Part shown: piece by piece, positions 51,378-60,992 of the stretch | Layout of the letters: each line of letters starts with the position of its first letter | Position numbering within the stretch: position 1 is the first letter of the stretch | DNA from: Marmoricola sp. OAE513 | GTDB taxonomy: Bacteria > Actinomycetota > Actinomycetes > Propionibacteriales > Nocardioidaceae | Assembly: GCF_040546585.1 (NCBI RefSeq) | Contig: NZ_JBEPOC010000001.1 | Location: 372,001 to 436,000, forward strand | Direction: 5' to 3' | DNA length: 64,000 nucleotides | The notes under the pieces: model-generated | What the model was told of the DNA's origin: nothing | Databases searched by the model: none | What the model saw: only the letters and a program-made list of their open reading frames with translations | Position numbers and translations under genes: made by a program

Positions 51378-54176
51378 TCAGCCGCGCGGGATCTCCCTCA
51401 TCTCGTAGGCCTCGATGACATCGCCTTCCTTGATGTCGTTGAAGCCCTTGACGACGAGACCGCACTCGAAGCCCTCACGGACCTCGGAGGCGTCGTCCTT
51501 CTCGCGCTTGAGCGATGCCAGGTCGGCGGTCTCGACGATGACGGCACCGTCGCGGATGACCCGGACCTTGGCGTTGCGCCGCAGCAGGCCGCTGGTGACC
51601 ATGCAACCGGCGATGTTGCCGATCTTGGACGAGCGGAAGATCGCACGGATCTCCGCCTGACCCAGCACCGACTCCTCGAACTCCGGCTTGAGCATGCCCT
51701 TGAGGGCCGCCTCGATCTCCTCGATGGCCTGGTAGATCACGGTGTAGTACCGGATCTCGACGCCTTCCTTGTCGGCCATCTGGCTCGCCTTGCCCTGCGG
51801 GCGGACGTTGAAGCCGATGATGATCGCGTCGGAGGCGGCGGCCAGGTCGACGTTGGTCTCCGTGATCGCACCGACACCGCGGTCGATGACGCGCAGGCTG
51901 ACGTCGTCGCCGACGTCGATCTGGGCCAGCGCGTCCTCGAGAGCCTCGACCGAACCGGACACGTCGCCCTTGAGGATGAGGTTGAGCTCCTGGCTCTCGC
52001 CCTTCTCCATCGACGCCATGAAGTCCTCGAGGCTGCGACGCACGCGGCGCTTGGCCTGCATGGCGGCACGCTCGCGCGCCTCCCGCTTCTCGGCGATCTG
52101 ACGGGCCATACGGTCGTCCTCGACCACGATGAAGTTCTGACCCGCGCCGGGGACCCCGGAGAGACCCAGCACCATGGCCGGACGCGACGGGTCGGCCTCC
52201 TCGATGTTCTCGCCGTGCTCGTCGAGCATGGCGCGCACGCGGCCGTACGCCGGACCGGCGACGATCGAGTCGCCGACACGGAGCGTTCCGCGCTGCACCA
52301 GGATCGTGGCGACCGGGCCGCGACCGCGGTCCAGGTGCGCCTCGACGACGAGACCCTGCGCGTCCTGACGCGGGTTGGCACGCAGGTCGAGCGAGGCGTC
52401 GGCGGTCAGCACGACGGCCTCGAGCAGCTTGTCGAGGTTGAGGTTCGACTTCGCCGAGACGTCGACGAACATGGCGTCGCCGCCGTACTCCTCGGGCACC
52501 AGGCCGTACTCGGTCAGCTGTCCGCGGACCTTGGTCGGGTCCGCCTCGGGCTTGTCGATCTTGTTCACCGCGACCACGATCGGGACGCCGGCGGCCTTGG
52601 CGTGGTTCAACGCCTCGACCGTCTGCGGCATCACGCCGTCGTCGGCCGCGACCACGAGGATCGCGATGTCGGTGGCCTGGGCACCACGGGCACGCATGGC
52701 CGTGAAGGCCTCGTGACCGGGGGTGTCGATGAAGGTGATCCGGCGGTCGTTGCCGTCCACCTCGGCGTGCACCTGGTAGGCACCGATGTGCTGGGTGATG
52801 CCACCGGCCTCCTTGTCGACGACGTTCGCGTTGCGGAGCGCGTCGAGGAGCTTCGTCTTACCGTGGTCGACGTGACCCATGACGGTCACGACCGGCGGCC
52901 GGATGACCAGGTCTTCCTCGTCGCCCTCGTCGGCGCCGAACTCCAGGTCGAAGGACTCCAGCAGCTCGCGGTCCTCGTCCTCCGGGGAGACGATCTCGAG
53001 GACGTAGTTGAGCTCCTCGCCGAGCAGCTCCAGCGTCTCGTCGTTGACCGACTCGGTCGCGGTGACCATCTCGCCGAGCGAGAACAGCATCTGCACCAGC
53101 GATGCCGGGTCGACGCCGACCTTCTCGGCGAAGTCCGTCAGCGAGGAACCACGAGCGAGACGCACGGTCTCGCCGTTGCCCTTGCGGACGCGGATGCCGC
53201 CGATCGTGGGCGCTTCCATCTGCTCGAACTCTTGACGACGCGCGCGCTTCGACTTGCGACCACGACGCGACGGGCCACCCGGGCGGCCGAAGGCACCCTG
53301 GGTGCTGCCGCGCTGACCGGGGCGGCCACCGCCGCCGGGGCGGCCACCGGGACCGCCACCACCGGGAGCACCACCGGGACCGCCGCCGAAGCCGCCGCGA
53401 CCGGGAGCTCCTGCGCCGGCACCAGGACGAGCACCCGGACCGCCGCGACCCGGCGCACCGCCGGGACCGCCACGACCGGGACCACCGGCACCAGGACCGC
53501 CGGGACGCGGACGCGCACCGCCGGGGCCACCACCGAAGGCGGCCGGGGACTTGGGCATCATCGCCGGGTTCGGGCGCGGCATACCGGGCCGGCCGGCCGG
53601 AGCACCGGCGGCCGGGGCACCCGGCGCACCACCGTCGCGCGGGGCGGGAGCCGCCGGACGACGGCCCATGCCCTGCGTGGAGGCGAACGGGTTGTTGCCG
53701 GGGCGCGGTGCGCCCGGGGTGGGCGGCTTCGGCGCGGCGGGCGCCTCGGCGGCCGGCGGCTCCTCGGCCGGGGGCTCGACGACCGGCGCCTGTGCCGCGG
53801 GGGCCTCGGGCTCGGGCGTCTCCTCGACGACCTCGGTCGCCTTGGTGCGCGGGCCCGGGCGCGGAGCAGCCTTTGCCGCAGCCGGAGCCACCTCCTCGGC
53901 AGCCGGAGCCTCGACCTCAGCCTCGGCAGGCGCCTCGGCGGTCTTGGCAGCAGCCTTCTTGGCGGGCGCCTTCTTGGCGGCCTTCTTCGCCGCCGCTGCT
54001 TCCGCCTTGGCGGTCAGCTCGGCGCCGTACTTGTCTTGGAAGCGCTTCACGACGGGGGGCTCCACCGTCGACGAAGCAGCCTTGACGAACTCGCCGAGCT
54101 CGCTCAGCATCCCCAGCACGTCCTTGCTGGTGACGCCGTATTCCTTTGCGAGCTCGTGGACTCGGACCTTGGACAC
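51378..54176 (-). CDS. infB: Translation initiation factor IF-2
   Basis: GTPase that brings initiator tRNA to the 30S subunit. The 932-residue protein begins with an IF-2N domain ([20 protein letters not shown]), then a long Ala/Pro/Glu and Gly/Pro/Arg-rich linker (about 50-330; for example [18 protein letters not shown]), a second IF-2N-like helix pair, the G domain with [15 protein letters not shown] near 433, [15 protein letters not shown] and NKIDKP, and domains II-IV. Start is GTG 54176 with AGGAGGAAC upstream. The linker is unusually Gly-rich, a feature of actinobacterial IF-2. Confidence 0.96.
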   Translation of the reverse strand: MSKVRVHELAKEYGVTSKDVLGMLSELGEFVKAASSTVEPPVVKRFQDKYGAELTAKAEAAAAKKAAKKAPAKKAAAKTAEAPAEAEVEAPAAEEVAPAAAKAAPRPGPRTKATEVVEETPEPEAPAAQAPVVEPPAEEPPAAEAPAAPKPPTPGAPRPGNNPFASTQGMGRRPAAPAPRDGGAPGAPAAGAPAGRPGMPRPNPAMMPKSPAAFGGGPGGARPRPGGPGAGGPGRGGPGGAPGRGGPGARPGAGAGAPGRGGFGGGPGGAPGGGGPGGRPGGGGRPGQRGSTQGAFGRPGGPSRRGRKSKRARRQEFEQMEAPTIGGIRVRKGNGETVRLARGSSLTDFAEKVGVDPASLVQMLFSLGEMVTATESVNDETLELLGEELNYVLEIVSPEDEDRELLESFDLEFGADEGDEEDLVIRPPVVTVMGHVDHGKTKLLDALRNANVVDKEAGGITQHIGAYQVHAEVDGNDRRITFIDTPGHEAFTAMRARGAQATDIAILVVAADDGVMPQTVEALNHAKAAGVPIVVAVNKIDKPEADPTKVRGQLTEYGLVPEEYGGDAMFVDVSAKSNLNLDKLLEAVVLTADASLDLRANPRQDAQGLVVEAHLDRGRGPVATILVQRGTLRVGDSIVAGPAYGRVRAMLDEHGENIEEADPSRPAMVLGLSGVPGAGQNFIVVEDDRMARQIAEKREARERAAMQAKRRVRRSLEDFMASMEKGESQELNLILKGDVSGSVEALEDALAQIDVGDDVSLRVIDRGVGAITETNVDLAAASDAIIIGFNVRPQGKASQMADKEGVEIRYYTVIYQAIEEIEAALKGMLKPEFEESVLGQAEIRAIFRSSKIGNIAGCMVTSGLLRRNAKVRVIRDGAVIVETADLASLKREKDDASEVREGFECGLVVKGFNDIKEGDVIEAYEMREIPRG

Positions 54177-54299
54177 TCTTGTTCCTCCTGGTCCGAGCCC
54201 GGGGATGAACCGGGGTCTGCGGACCGCTAGTTGATGTGCATGCTCATCGCGAAGTTCTCATCGCAGGCTCATGAGCTGATGCTCCAGTTTCATCTCGGT

Positions 54300-54596
54300 T
54301 CATCGGACAGGGGTGGTGAGGTGCTCGCGGAGCCCGGCCAGGTCCAGCGCTCCCGCACCGCTCCCCGCGTCGTGACGCAGGGCCCGGCCGAAGGCACGCT
54401 TTCGCTCGGCGAGCTCGAAGCACGCAAGGGACGGATGCAGGTGCGCTCCGCGACCCGGCGCCGAGCCGCCCGGATCCGGGACGACCGTCCCGGCGCCTGC
54501 GACGACTCGTAGCAGCTCACTCTTGGCGGCCCGCTTCCGGCACCCGATGCACGTCCGAACAGGCTCGGAAGGGCGTCGGGGGTCTTGGGGGGTCAC
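54300..54596 (-). CDS. ylxR: YlxR-family (DUF448) protein
   Basis: A 98-residue basic protein with the family signature RTCIGCRKRAAKSELLRVV and GRGAHLHPSLACFELAERKR, the usual partner between nusA and infB. YlxR is an RNA-binding or nucleoid-associated regulator of uncertain role. Start is GTG 54596; the open frame to 54707 has unlike sequence. A 68-bp gap separates it from nusA. Confidence 0.9.
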   Translation of the reverse strand: MTPQDPRRPSEPVRTCIGCRKRAAKSELLRVVAGAGTVVPDPGGSAPGRGAHLHPSLACFELAERKRAFGRALRHDAGSGAGALDLAGLREHLTTPVR

Positions 54597-54664
54597 CAGC
54601 GAGGAGTCTAGCGCGTTCCGGTCGCGACTCCGAACCGGCTGGCCGCTGCGCGGCCGACTCCTGC

Positions 54665-55642
54665 TCAGTCCTCGGGCGCCTCGTCGGAGCGGATGTCGAT
54701 GCGCCACCCCGTCAGACGGGCGGCCAGGCGGGCGTTCTGCCCCTCCTTGCCGATCGCGAGCGACAGCTGGAAGTCCGGGACGACGACCCGGGCGGCCCGC
54801 GCAGCCTCGTCGACGACCGTGACGCTGGTGACCCGAGCCGGGCTGAGCGCGTTGGCGACCATCTCCGCCGGGTCCTCGGACCAGTCGACGATGTCGATCT
54901 TCTCGCCGTGCAGCTCAGCCATCACGCTCCGGACCCGCTGGCCCATCGGACCGATGCAGGAGCCCTTCGCGTTGACCCCGGCGACGTCGGTCCGCACCGC
55001 GATCTTGGTCCGGTGGCCGGCCTCGCGGGCGATGGCGACGATCTCGACCGTGCCGTCGGCGATCTCCGGGACCTCGAGGGCGAACAGCTTCTTCACCAGG
55101 TTCGGGTGGGTGCGCGAAAGCATCACCTGCGGCCCCCGCATGCCCTTGCGGACGCTGACCACCAGCGCCTTGAGCCGGGAACCGTGCGAGTAGTCCTCCC
55201 CCGGGACCTGCTCGCCCGAGGGCAGCAGCGCCTCGAGCTTGCCCAGGTCGACCATCACGTCGTGGGGGTCGCGACCCTGCTGGATCAGTCCGGAGACGAT
55301 GTCGCCCTCCTTGCCGGAGAACTCCCCGAACTTGATCTCGTCCTCGGCGTCGCGGAGCCGCTGCAGCATGATCTGCTTCGCCGTCGTGGCGGCGATCCGG
55401 CCGAAGTCGGCCGGGGTGTCGTCGAACTCCTCGCCCTCGGGGACCCCGTCCTCGGTGGTCTCCTGGGCGTACACGACGACGTGACCCGACTTGCGGTCCA
55501 GGTGGACCCGCGCCTTCTCCAGCGCCCCCGGCGACTTGTGGTACGCCGTCAGCAGCGCCTGCTCGATCGCCTCGACCAGGATGTCGAAGGAGATCTCCTT
55601 CTCCCGCTCGAGCGAGCGCAGGATGCTCATGTCGATGTCCAC
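54665..55642 (-). CDS. nusA: Transcription termination/antitermination factor NusA
   Basis: A 325-residue RNA polymerase-binding factor. The N-terminal domain starts [20 protein letters not shown], followed by an S1 domain ([20 protein letters not shown]), KH1 ([20 protein letters not shown]) and KH2 ([19 protein letters not shown]). It ends soon after KH2 without the acidic repeats of E. coli NusA, as usual in actinobacteria. GTG 55642 is the start, three bases after the rimP stop. Confidence 0.95.
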   Translation of the reverse strand: MDIDMSILRSLEREKEISFDILVEAIEQALLTAYHKSPGALEKARVHLDRKSGHVVVYAQETTEDGVPEGEEFDDTPADFGRIAATTAKQIMLQRLRDAEDEIKFGEFSGKEGDIVSGLIQQGRDPHDVMVDLGKLEALLPSGEQVPGEDYSHGSRLKALVVSVRKGMRGPQVMLSRTHPNLVKKLFALEVPEIADGTVEIVAIAREAGHRTKIAVRTDVAGVNAKGSCIGPMGQRVRSVMAELHGEKIDIVDWSEDPAEMVANALSPARVTSVTVVDEAARAARVVVPDFQLSLAIGKEGQNARLAARLTGWRIDIRSDEAPED

Positions 55643-55645
55643 GTC

Positions 55646-56119
55646 TCAGCCTTCCCTCTTGAATTCGATCTGGATCTTGGCCTTGGCCACGGACGCGAGT
55701 GCGACCGTGACTTCGGTGCCGCCCACGTCCAGCGTCGCGGAGTCCTCGTCGCTGGTGACGATGCGACCGGTCAGCTCCTCGCCCTCGGTCAGGCTCACCT
55801 TGACCAGCCGGGTGGCGTTGCGACGCCAGTGCCGTGGCAGCGTCAGCGGACGGTCGACGCCGGGAGAGGTGACCTCGAGCGTGAACGGGTTGCCCCCCAT
55901 GAGGTCGGCCTCGTCGAGCGCGTCGGAGACCACCTTGGTGGCCTCGGCGACGTCGTCCATGCTCACCCCGCCGTCCTTGTCCACGGCGACGCGCAGGACC
56001 GACCGCTTGCCTGCCTTCGACAGGTCGAGCGCCTCGAGGTCGAGGCCGAGGCCCTGCACCGGCCCGCTCAGCAGGGCTGTCAGGCGGTCGATGATGTCCG
56101 TCGTACCCGGAACACCCAT
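55646..56119 (-). CDS. rimP: Ribosome maturation factor RimP
   Basis: A 157-residue protein for 30S assembly, first gene of the rimP-nusA-ylxR-infB-rbfA-truB-ribF block. It shows GLDLEALDLSKAGKRSVLRV, VSMDDVAEATKVVSDALDE, LEVTSPGVDRPLTLPRHWRR and TGRIVTSDEDSATLDVGGTE. Start ATG 56119 has AGGAGGTC upstream; the frame to 56218 is discarded. The promoter must lie in the 83-bp divergent gap to the Tat lipoprotein. Confidence 0.94.
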   Translation of the reverse strand: MGVPGTTDIIDRLTALLSGPVQGLGLDLEALDLSKAGKRSVLRVAVDKDGGVSMDDVAEATKVVSDALDEADLMGGNPFTLEVTSPGVDRPLTLPRHWRRNATRLVKVSLTEGEELTGRIVTSDEDSATLDVGGTEVTVALASVAKAKIQIEFKREG

Positions 56120-56202
56120 GGGCGACCTCCTGCTCTGTTGTTGTGGTTCCCCAACCCTAGTGCAACCGGGCAACGCGGGATCCCACCCCCGCGCTGGATA
56201 CG

Positions 56203-56742
56203 ATGCGCACGATGGCACCGACAGACCCGTTCCCCCGCACCGGCCCGACGGTCCTTCGCCGACGCACCGTGCTGGCGAGCGGTGCCCTGGGCACGGCGGC
56301 CCTCCTCTCCGGGTGTGCGCTGAACAACCCGTTCGACTCGACCAAGGAGCCGGCAGCCGAGGTCGTCCAGGACCTCGCTCCCGACGTCGGTCTCGCCGTC
56401 ACGGCCGTCGGCCTGCTGCTCGCGACCCAGGAGAAGGTCCGGCTCGCGACGTCGACCTTCCCGGGTCTCGGACCGAAGCTGGCCGGCCTGACCGCCCTGC
56501 ACCAGGCGCACCTGGAGGCGCTGCAGGACGCCGTACCGGACGACGTCGACCCGGCACCTGCCCAGGCTCCCCCGGCAGCTCCGGCCTCTCGCCCACTGGC
56601 GATGAAGGACGTCCGCACCGCCGAGAAGGCCCTTCACGACCAGCTCGTCGGCCTGGCGCTGCGTGCCGAGAGCGGTCCGTTCGCGCGACTGCTCGCCACG
56701 ATGACCGCGGGGATCTCCCAGCAGCTGGCGGTCCTGGGATGA
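56203..56742 (+). CDS. Tat-dependent lipoprotein of unknown function
   Basis: A 179-residue protein with a twin-arginine-type signal (VLRRRTVLASGALGTAALL) ending in the lipobox LLSGC, so it is probably exported folded and lipid-anchored. The mature part is helical (VVQDLAPDVGLAVTAVGLLL, KVRLATSTFPGLGPKLAGLT) with a Pro/Ala-rich middle. It is coupled to the ferritin-like gene by an ATGA overlap at 56739-56742. Function unknown; the pair may work together outside the cell. Confidence 0.75.
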   Translation: MRTMAPTDPFPRTGPTVLRRRTVLASGALGTAALLSGCALNNPFDSTKEPAAEVVQDLAPDVGLAVTAVGLLLATQEKVRLATSTFPGLGPKLAGLTALHQAHLEALQDAVPDDVDPAPAQAPPAAPASRPLAMKDVRTAEKALHDQLVGLALRAESGPFARLLATMTAGISQQLAVLG

Positions 56743-57161
56743 CCCCGGTCGACGCGTTGCAGGCTGCCCTCGCCGACGAGCACGCCGCGGTGTACCTGAG
56801 CGGGGTGCTCGGCGCCCAGGCATCGGAGTCCACCCAGCCGCAGCTGTACGCCCAGCTGTCCGAGGGCTACCGGCTCCACCGCCGCAACCGGGACCGGCTC
56901 GCGGCCCTGGTGCGGGCAGCGGGCGCCGAGCCGGTCGCTTCAGCGGTGGCCTACGCGATCCCGGCCAAGCTCGACACGTCCGCAGAATTGAACGATGCGG
57001 CGCTCCAGCTGGAGCGCCGCATCGTCAAGACCTACGGCCAGCTCGTCGAGAACACCGCCGGCGCAGAACGCCGATGGGCCCTTGTCGCTCTCGACAGCGC
57101 AGCCGTCCGTCAGGTGGAGCTCCGAGGAACCCCCGAGATGTTCCCCGGCTCCGTGTCTTGA
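56739..57161 (+). CDS. Ferritin-like domain protein (DUF4439-like)
   Basis: A 140-residue four-helix protein: VDALQAALADEHAAVYLSGV, LSEGYRLHRRNRDRLAALVR and LQLERRIVKTYGQLVENTAG suggest a ferritin-like bundle, with Glu-x-x-His (DEHAA) and a later Glu in helix positions that might bind metal. It lacks the full ferritin iron-site set, so activity is uncertain. Translation is coupled to the Tat lipoprotein. The DNA of its third helix contains a 34-bp perfect palindrome (56992-57025). Confidence 0.7.
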   Translation: MTPVDALQAALADEHAAVYLSGVLGAQASESTQPQLYAQLSEGYRLHRRNRDRLAALVRAAGAEPVASAVAYAIPAKLDTSAELNDAALQLERRIVKTYGQLVENTAGAERRWALVALDSAAVRQVELRGTPEMFPGSVS

Positions 57162-57248
57162 TCTTGTCCGTTCCCGGCACCTGATGAAACAACCGCGCCG
57201 CTTCCGGTTCGTGCACTGCACAACCCCGCAACTTCCTGCAGGGTGGGC

Positions 57249-58352
57249 TCAGCCCGCTTCCGGTCCGACCCTCAGGCTCGTCTGAGCGCTCGGGTGCTGC
57301 GGGGTCGACAGCACCCGTACGACGAGCCGCACCTGCCTCCTGGGCGTCGGCACGGTCAGCACCGCGGTGCCGTCGGCATCGAGCCCGGCCTGCGTCAGCC
57401 GGACGTACGTGCCGTCCTTGCGCCGGAGCACGGCGACGGCGTCTCCCGCCCTGGCGCCGCGCACCGAGACCGTGATGGTGGTCGTGCCACCCTCGTTCGT
57501 GCTGCTCGCGGTCACCACCGGGACGACGACCACGCGGACGGCGTTGCTCCGCACCTTGTTCGCAGTGGCCAGGCGCAGCTCGGAGGTCCGCGCGAGCGCC
57601 GGGCTGGTGATCGCCACCTGGCCCCGCCTGTCGGTCTTCGCCGCGGCAACCTGGGTCCAGCGCTGCTTGCCGACCCGGGCCATCAGGCGGACCGAGCGCT
57701 TGCGCAACCGGTGTCCGTCCTCAGCCGTGACGACGCCCGTGACGGTCACCGGGGTGTCGGCAGGCACGCGGCGGTCGGAGACCTCGATCGAGACCGCGGC
57801 GGGGACGCGGCGTACCGGAGGCACTGTCGCACCGGTCGACGAGCTCGCCGTCGGCGTGGGCGCGCCGATGGGCGCGGTCGGCGGCGCGGACGTCGTCGGC
57901 AAGGAGCTGGCGGTCGCCGTCGAGCCCGGTGCCGACGGCTCGGTGGCGGAGGCCGTCGGGGTGGGCGTGGCGGTCGGGCCGGTGGCGCCCGCGGTCGGCG
58001 ACGCGCCGGCGGTCCGCTCCGGGGTGCGCGAGACGACGGGGGGACGTACCGGATCCGGCGCGGGTACGCCGACCGGCCCGAGCACGTCGTGCGCAAGCTC
58101 CTGCACCGGGTCCGGCAAACCGCCCGTGTACGCCGCCGCGACACCCGTCGAGAGCGCGACCGCCGCCACCGCCGTGGTCGCGCCGACCCCGACACGGCTG
58201 AAGATCCGGCGTACCGACCCGTGGTGACGCTGCGCAGCGAAGGCAGCGACGAAATCGCGTTCGCCGGCGAGCTCGTCGGGGGTTCCGGGTGCGCGCAGGG
58301 CGCGCACGATGGGGTCGTCGGAGGAGAAGTCCTCGTCGTCGTTCTCGATCAC
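57249..58352 (-). CDS. Membrane protein with Pro/Thr/Ser linker and Ig-like domains, sigma partner
   Basis: A 367-residue protein. A short cytoplasmic N-terminus with DDPIVRALRAPGTPDELAGE precedes one membrane helix (VGVGATTAVAAVALSTGVAA), then a long Thr/Pro/Ala/Ser linker (about 95-175) and a C-terminal region with two Ig-like repeats (SIEVSDRRVPADTPVTVTGV, RLVVRVLSTPQHPSAQTS). Start is GTG 58352, sharing a G with the TAG of the sigma factor (58352-58354). Layout suggests an anti-sigma factor with a surface domain, but no zinc motif is visible. Confidence 0.7.
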   Translation of the reverse strand: MIENDDEDFSSDDPIVRALRAPGTPDELAGERDFVAAFAAQRHHGSVRRIFSRVGVGATTAVAAVALSTGVAAAYTGGLPDPVQELAHDVLGPVGVPAPDPVRPPVVSRTPERTAGASPTAGATGPTATPTPTASATEPSAPGSTATASSLPTTSAPPTAPIGAPTPTASSSTGATVPPVRRVPAAVSIEVSDRRVPADTPVTVTGVVTAEDGHRLRKRSVRLMARVGKQRWTQVAAAKTDRRGQVAITSPALARTSELRLATANKVRSNAVRVVVVPVVTASSTNEGGTTTITVSVRGARAGDAVAVLRRKDGTYVRLTQAGLDADGTAVLTVPTPRRQVRLVVRVLSTPQHPSAQTSLRVGPEAG

Positions 58353-58852
58353 TACCCCACCTCCTCGTGCTCGTCGTTCGCGCGTGCGCGCGGGTTCTCC
58401 GCCAGTGCTCTCAGCGCCCGGTGGACGCTGACCCGGACGGTGCCGGGTTTCTTGCCGACCATCTCGGCCACGGTCGCGACGTCCAGGCCGGCGACCACCC
58501 GGAGCATCACCATCTCGGCCTGCTCGCGGGGCAGTGTCGCCACCAGGTCGAGCGCGGCCCGGGTGGAGACGCTCTCCAGCGCGTCCGCCTCGGCGCTCGG
58601 CGCCACCTCGTCGTCGATCGGTTCGGCGAGGTAGATCACCGGTCTCGCCGTACGGCCCCTGCCCTGGTCGATCGCCCGGTTGCGGGCGACGGTGAACAGG
58701 AATCCGCGGAAGTCCCGGGAGCTGCCCTGGAACTTCGGCAGATCCCGGATGACCTGGAACCAGGTCTCGGCCGCCAGGTCCTCGGGCGAGTCGTTCCTCC
58801 CGACGGTCAGGTAGCGCAGCAGCGGGGGGTGCAACGTGCGCCAGAGCTCCAC
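58352..58852 (-). CDS. ECF sigma factor, N-terminus probably longer
   Basis: Region 2 is seen in LLRYLTVGRNDSPEDLAAET and WFQVIRDLPKFQGSSRDFRG then FLFTVARNRAIDQ, and region 4 in LPREQAEMVMLRVVAGLDVA and VAEMVGKKPGTVRVSVHRAL. The first ordinary start is GTG 58852 (VELWRTLHP), but in-frame sequence upstream reads ESLDLALEQARNGEEAGF, a typical sigma N-terminus, back to a stop at 58985-58987. No ATG, GTG or TTG exists there; CTG at 58967-58969 has GAAGGGA eight bases before it. The protein is therefore either 166 or about 205 residues. It is coupled to the Ig-like membrane protein. Confidence 0.8.
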   Translation of the reverse strand: MELWRTLHPPLLRYLTVGRNDSPEDLAAETWFQVIRDLPKFQGSSRDFRGFLFTVARNRAIDQGRGRTARPVIYLAEPIDDEVAPSAEADALESVSTRAALDLVATLPREQAEMVMLRVVAGLDVATVAEMVGKKPGTVRVSVHRALRALAENPRARANDEHEEVG

Positions 58853-59030
58853 GAATCCCGCTTCCTCGCCGTTCCGGGCCTGCTCGAGAGCGAGGTCCAG
58901 CGACTCGTCGGCCTGACCAGTGCGGTGATCAGGCCGACGAGACGGATCTGGGCGTTCGGATCCGGTCAGACCGGTATCCCTTCGCTAGGCCGACGGGAGG
59001 CGACGGCTTGGTGGAACCACGCGGAGCTGG

Positions 59031-60047
59031 TTACTTCACGACGATGGTACGAGTCGCACTCCGCGCCGCAGGCGCCTCAGCGGTCTTGGGGAAGAACAGG
59101 TAGTACCGCATCGACCGGGTCGGCGTGACGGTGAAGGTCACGCTGCCGTCGGCTCCCGAGACCGCCGACGCCAGTGCTGCGAACTTCTTCGTGCCGACCG
59201 GCTTGCCCCACAGCTGGACGTTCTGGCCGGCGTACGCGACGGCCGACTTGGTCAGCACGCCACTGACGGTCGCTGAGCTGCCACGCGTGATCGTGCCTGC
59301 GGAGACCGCGGAGGTCAGCGCGGTGGACCGGACCCCGACGTGCACCACGGCGCTGCGGGCCTTGCGGTACTTCTTGGTGCCCTGGAAGACGAGCTTGTAG
59401 GACGTCTTCACCAGCGGCTTGACCGTGAACTGGACACGACCGTTGTGGTTGGTCCGCTTCGCGGCTCCGAAGCCCCACTCGGTGGCGCCGGCCTTGCGTG
59501 CCAGCAGCACGACGATCTTGTGACGGATCGGCTTCTTCTTCGACAGCAACCGGCCGCTCACCGTGTCGTAGCCCGCAGGGTTGACGACCGCGGTGGCACG
59601 ACGGATCGACAGCGACGCCGCCTTGCGGGTCGCGGTGTGGGTCGGGACCCGGACCTTGACGGTCGCGACACCGCTGCGGGACTTGTTCGCTGCCGCATCG
59701 CCGGGGAACGACCAGCGGTAGCGCGTCGTCTCGGCCGGCGTGACCGTCAGGGAGAGACCGCCCTGCGGGCCGCTGACGTCGGTGCCGACGGGGAGGAACG
59801 CATCCTCGCCCGGGAGCTTCGCCTCCAGCGTGACGGTCTTGCCCGGCAGCGCCTGACCGCCTCCGATGCGAAGACTGCCGTTGATGGCGACGCTGCCGCC
59901 AGGTGCGACCGCTGCCTTGGTGGCGCGGATCGCGATCGACGTCGTGTGCGGGCCGGCGCCGACGGCGCTGCCGACGGAGACCAGCGTCGCGGCAGCGGTC
60001 GCGAGAGCCGCGACGGTCGCCGTACGACGAAGCAGGGACGAGAACAT
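59031..60047 (-). CDS. Secreted Ig-like repeat protein
   Basis: A 338-residue protein with a signal peptide (MFSSLLRRTATVAALATAAA then TLVSVGSAVGAG) and three Ig-like repeats of about 100 residues, each ending in a PxxTxxYRxxF-type stretch: TPAETTRYRWSFPGDAAAN, KPLVKTSYKLVFQGTKKYR and TPTRSMRYYLFFPKTAEAP. Such proteins are surface or secreted; no anchor motif is seen. Neighbours give no clear clue. Function unknown. Confidence 0.75.
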   Translation of the reverse strand: MFSSLLRRTATVAALATAAATLVSVGSAVGAGPHTTSIAIRATKAAVAPGGSVAINGSLRIGGGQALPGKTVTLEAKLPGEDAFLPVGTDVSGPQGGLSLTVTPAETTRYRWSFPGDAAANKSRSGVATVKVRVPTHTATRKAASLSIRRATAVVNPAGYDTVSGRLLSKKKPIRHKIVVLLARKAGATEWGFGAAKRTNHNGRVQFTVKPLVKTSYKLVFQGTKKYRKARSAVVHVGVRSTALTSAVSAGTITRGSSATVSGVLTKSAVAYAGQNVQLWGKPVGTKKFAALASAVSGADGSVTFTVTPTRSMRYYLFFPKTAEAPAARSATRTIVVK

Positions 60048-60152
60048 GCAAGGGCCTCCTGGCTGGGACGGCGACGGGATCGCCTCTCACCACCTACCAG
60101 CGCAGGTGCCCCCGGATGCGTTACACGGCGTGTCGACCGGGTTCCCGCTGGT

Positions 60153-60869
60153 CTACCAGGAGTCGATCACGGCAGGGATCTCGGCGAGCTCGTGCACGAC
60201 CGCGTCCGGCTCTCCCTCCGTGTGCCCGACCTGCTCCGCCGGGATCACGCTGTGCGGCACGTGGATGGCCTTCATCCCGGCGTTGTGCGCGCCCCAGACG
60301 TCGTCGAACAGCCGGTCGCCGACGTACACGCAGCGCGCCGGGTCGCTGACTCCGATCGCCTCCATCGCGGCTCCGAAAGCCTTCGGCGAGGGCTTCGTCC
60401 AGGGGATCTCGCTGGTGTACACGTCCCCGTCGATCAGGTCCAGGACACCGTCGCGCTCGAACCAGCCGCGGTGCCACGACCGCGGCCACAAGGTGTTCGA
60501 CAGCACCCCGACCTTGATCCCCCGTGCACGCAGCTCGGTCCACAACGGGCCGACCTGGGGGTCGGTCAGCGTGTGCGGTTCCCAGAATTCGCGGTACGCC
60601 GTCAGCAGCTCGGGGTCGTGGCTGAGCCCTGCCTGCTCGAACAGGTCGTCGACGGTGGCGCTGCGCTGCTCGTCGCGGCTCCAGCCCCACACGACCGACC
60701 CGGCCTGGTGCAGCGCGGTGGCGTAGCGGTGGTGGTCGTCCTCGGGTGTCGGTGTACTCACGACGGCTTGGGCCAGGGCGAGCGACTCGGCGTGGAAGTC
60801 GATGTCGTGCCAGGCGGTCAGCGTGCCGCCCCAGTCAAAGATGACGGCGTCAACAGGTGCACGGTTCAC
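60153..60869 (-). CDS. HAD-superfamily hydrolase with DWGGT active-site motif
   Basis: A 238-residue HAD protein. Motif I is FDWGGTLT with nucleophile Asp12, but the second acid of the usual DxD is Gly14, as in phosphonatase-type (DWAGT) enzymes. Motif II is VGVLSNT, the lysine of motif III is in TKPSPKAFGAAM, and motif IV is VYVGDRLFDDVWGAHNAGMK. The missing second Asp suggests altered or different chemistry. Substrate unknown. Confidence 0.85.
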   Translation of the reverse strand: MNRAPVDAVIFDWGGTLTAWHDIDFHAESLALAQAVVSTPTPEDDHHRYATALHQAGSVVWGWSRDEQRSATVDDLFEQAGLSHDPELLTAYREFWEPHTLTDPQVGPLWTELRARGIKVGVLSNTLWPRSWHRGWFERDGVLDLIDGDVYTSEIPWTKPSPKAFGAAMEAIGVSDPARCVYVGDRLFDDVWGAHNAGMKAIHVPHSVIPAEQVGHTEGEPDAVVHELAEIPAVIDSW

Positions 60870-60992
60870 CGGGCGAACCTACCGAGGAGCAAGGCGACCG
60901 AGCACGCGATTTTGGCGGAGGTGTTTCGGATCGAACCAGGCGGGCACGGTCGCTGGAGCCATGACAACCGAACTCCCTGGAGGTGATTACTC

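Noticed and set aside
51261-54230. A 989-codon open frame antisense to infB
   Set aside because: It is a shadow of the high-GC IF-2 gene, with low-complexity Thr/Gly/Ala/Arg composition and no family similarity.
57162-57248. Possible terminator between the ferritin-like gene and the Ig-like membrane protein
   Set aside because: Only very short dyads (such as CCTGCAGG) and two similar GCTTCCGGT copies are present; not enough for a call.
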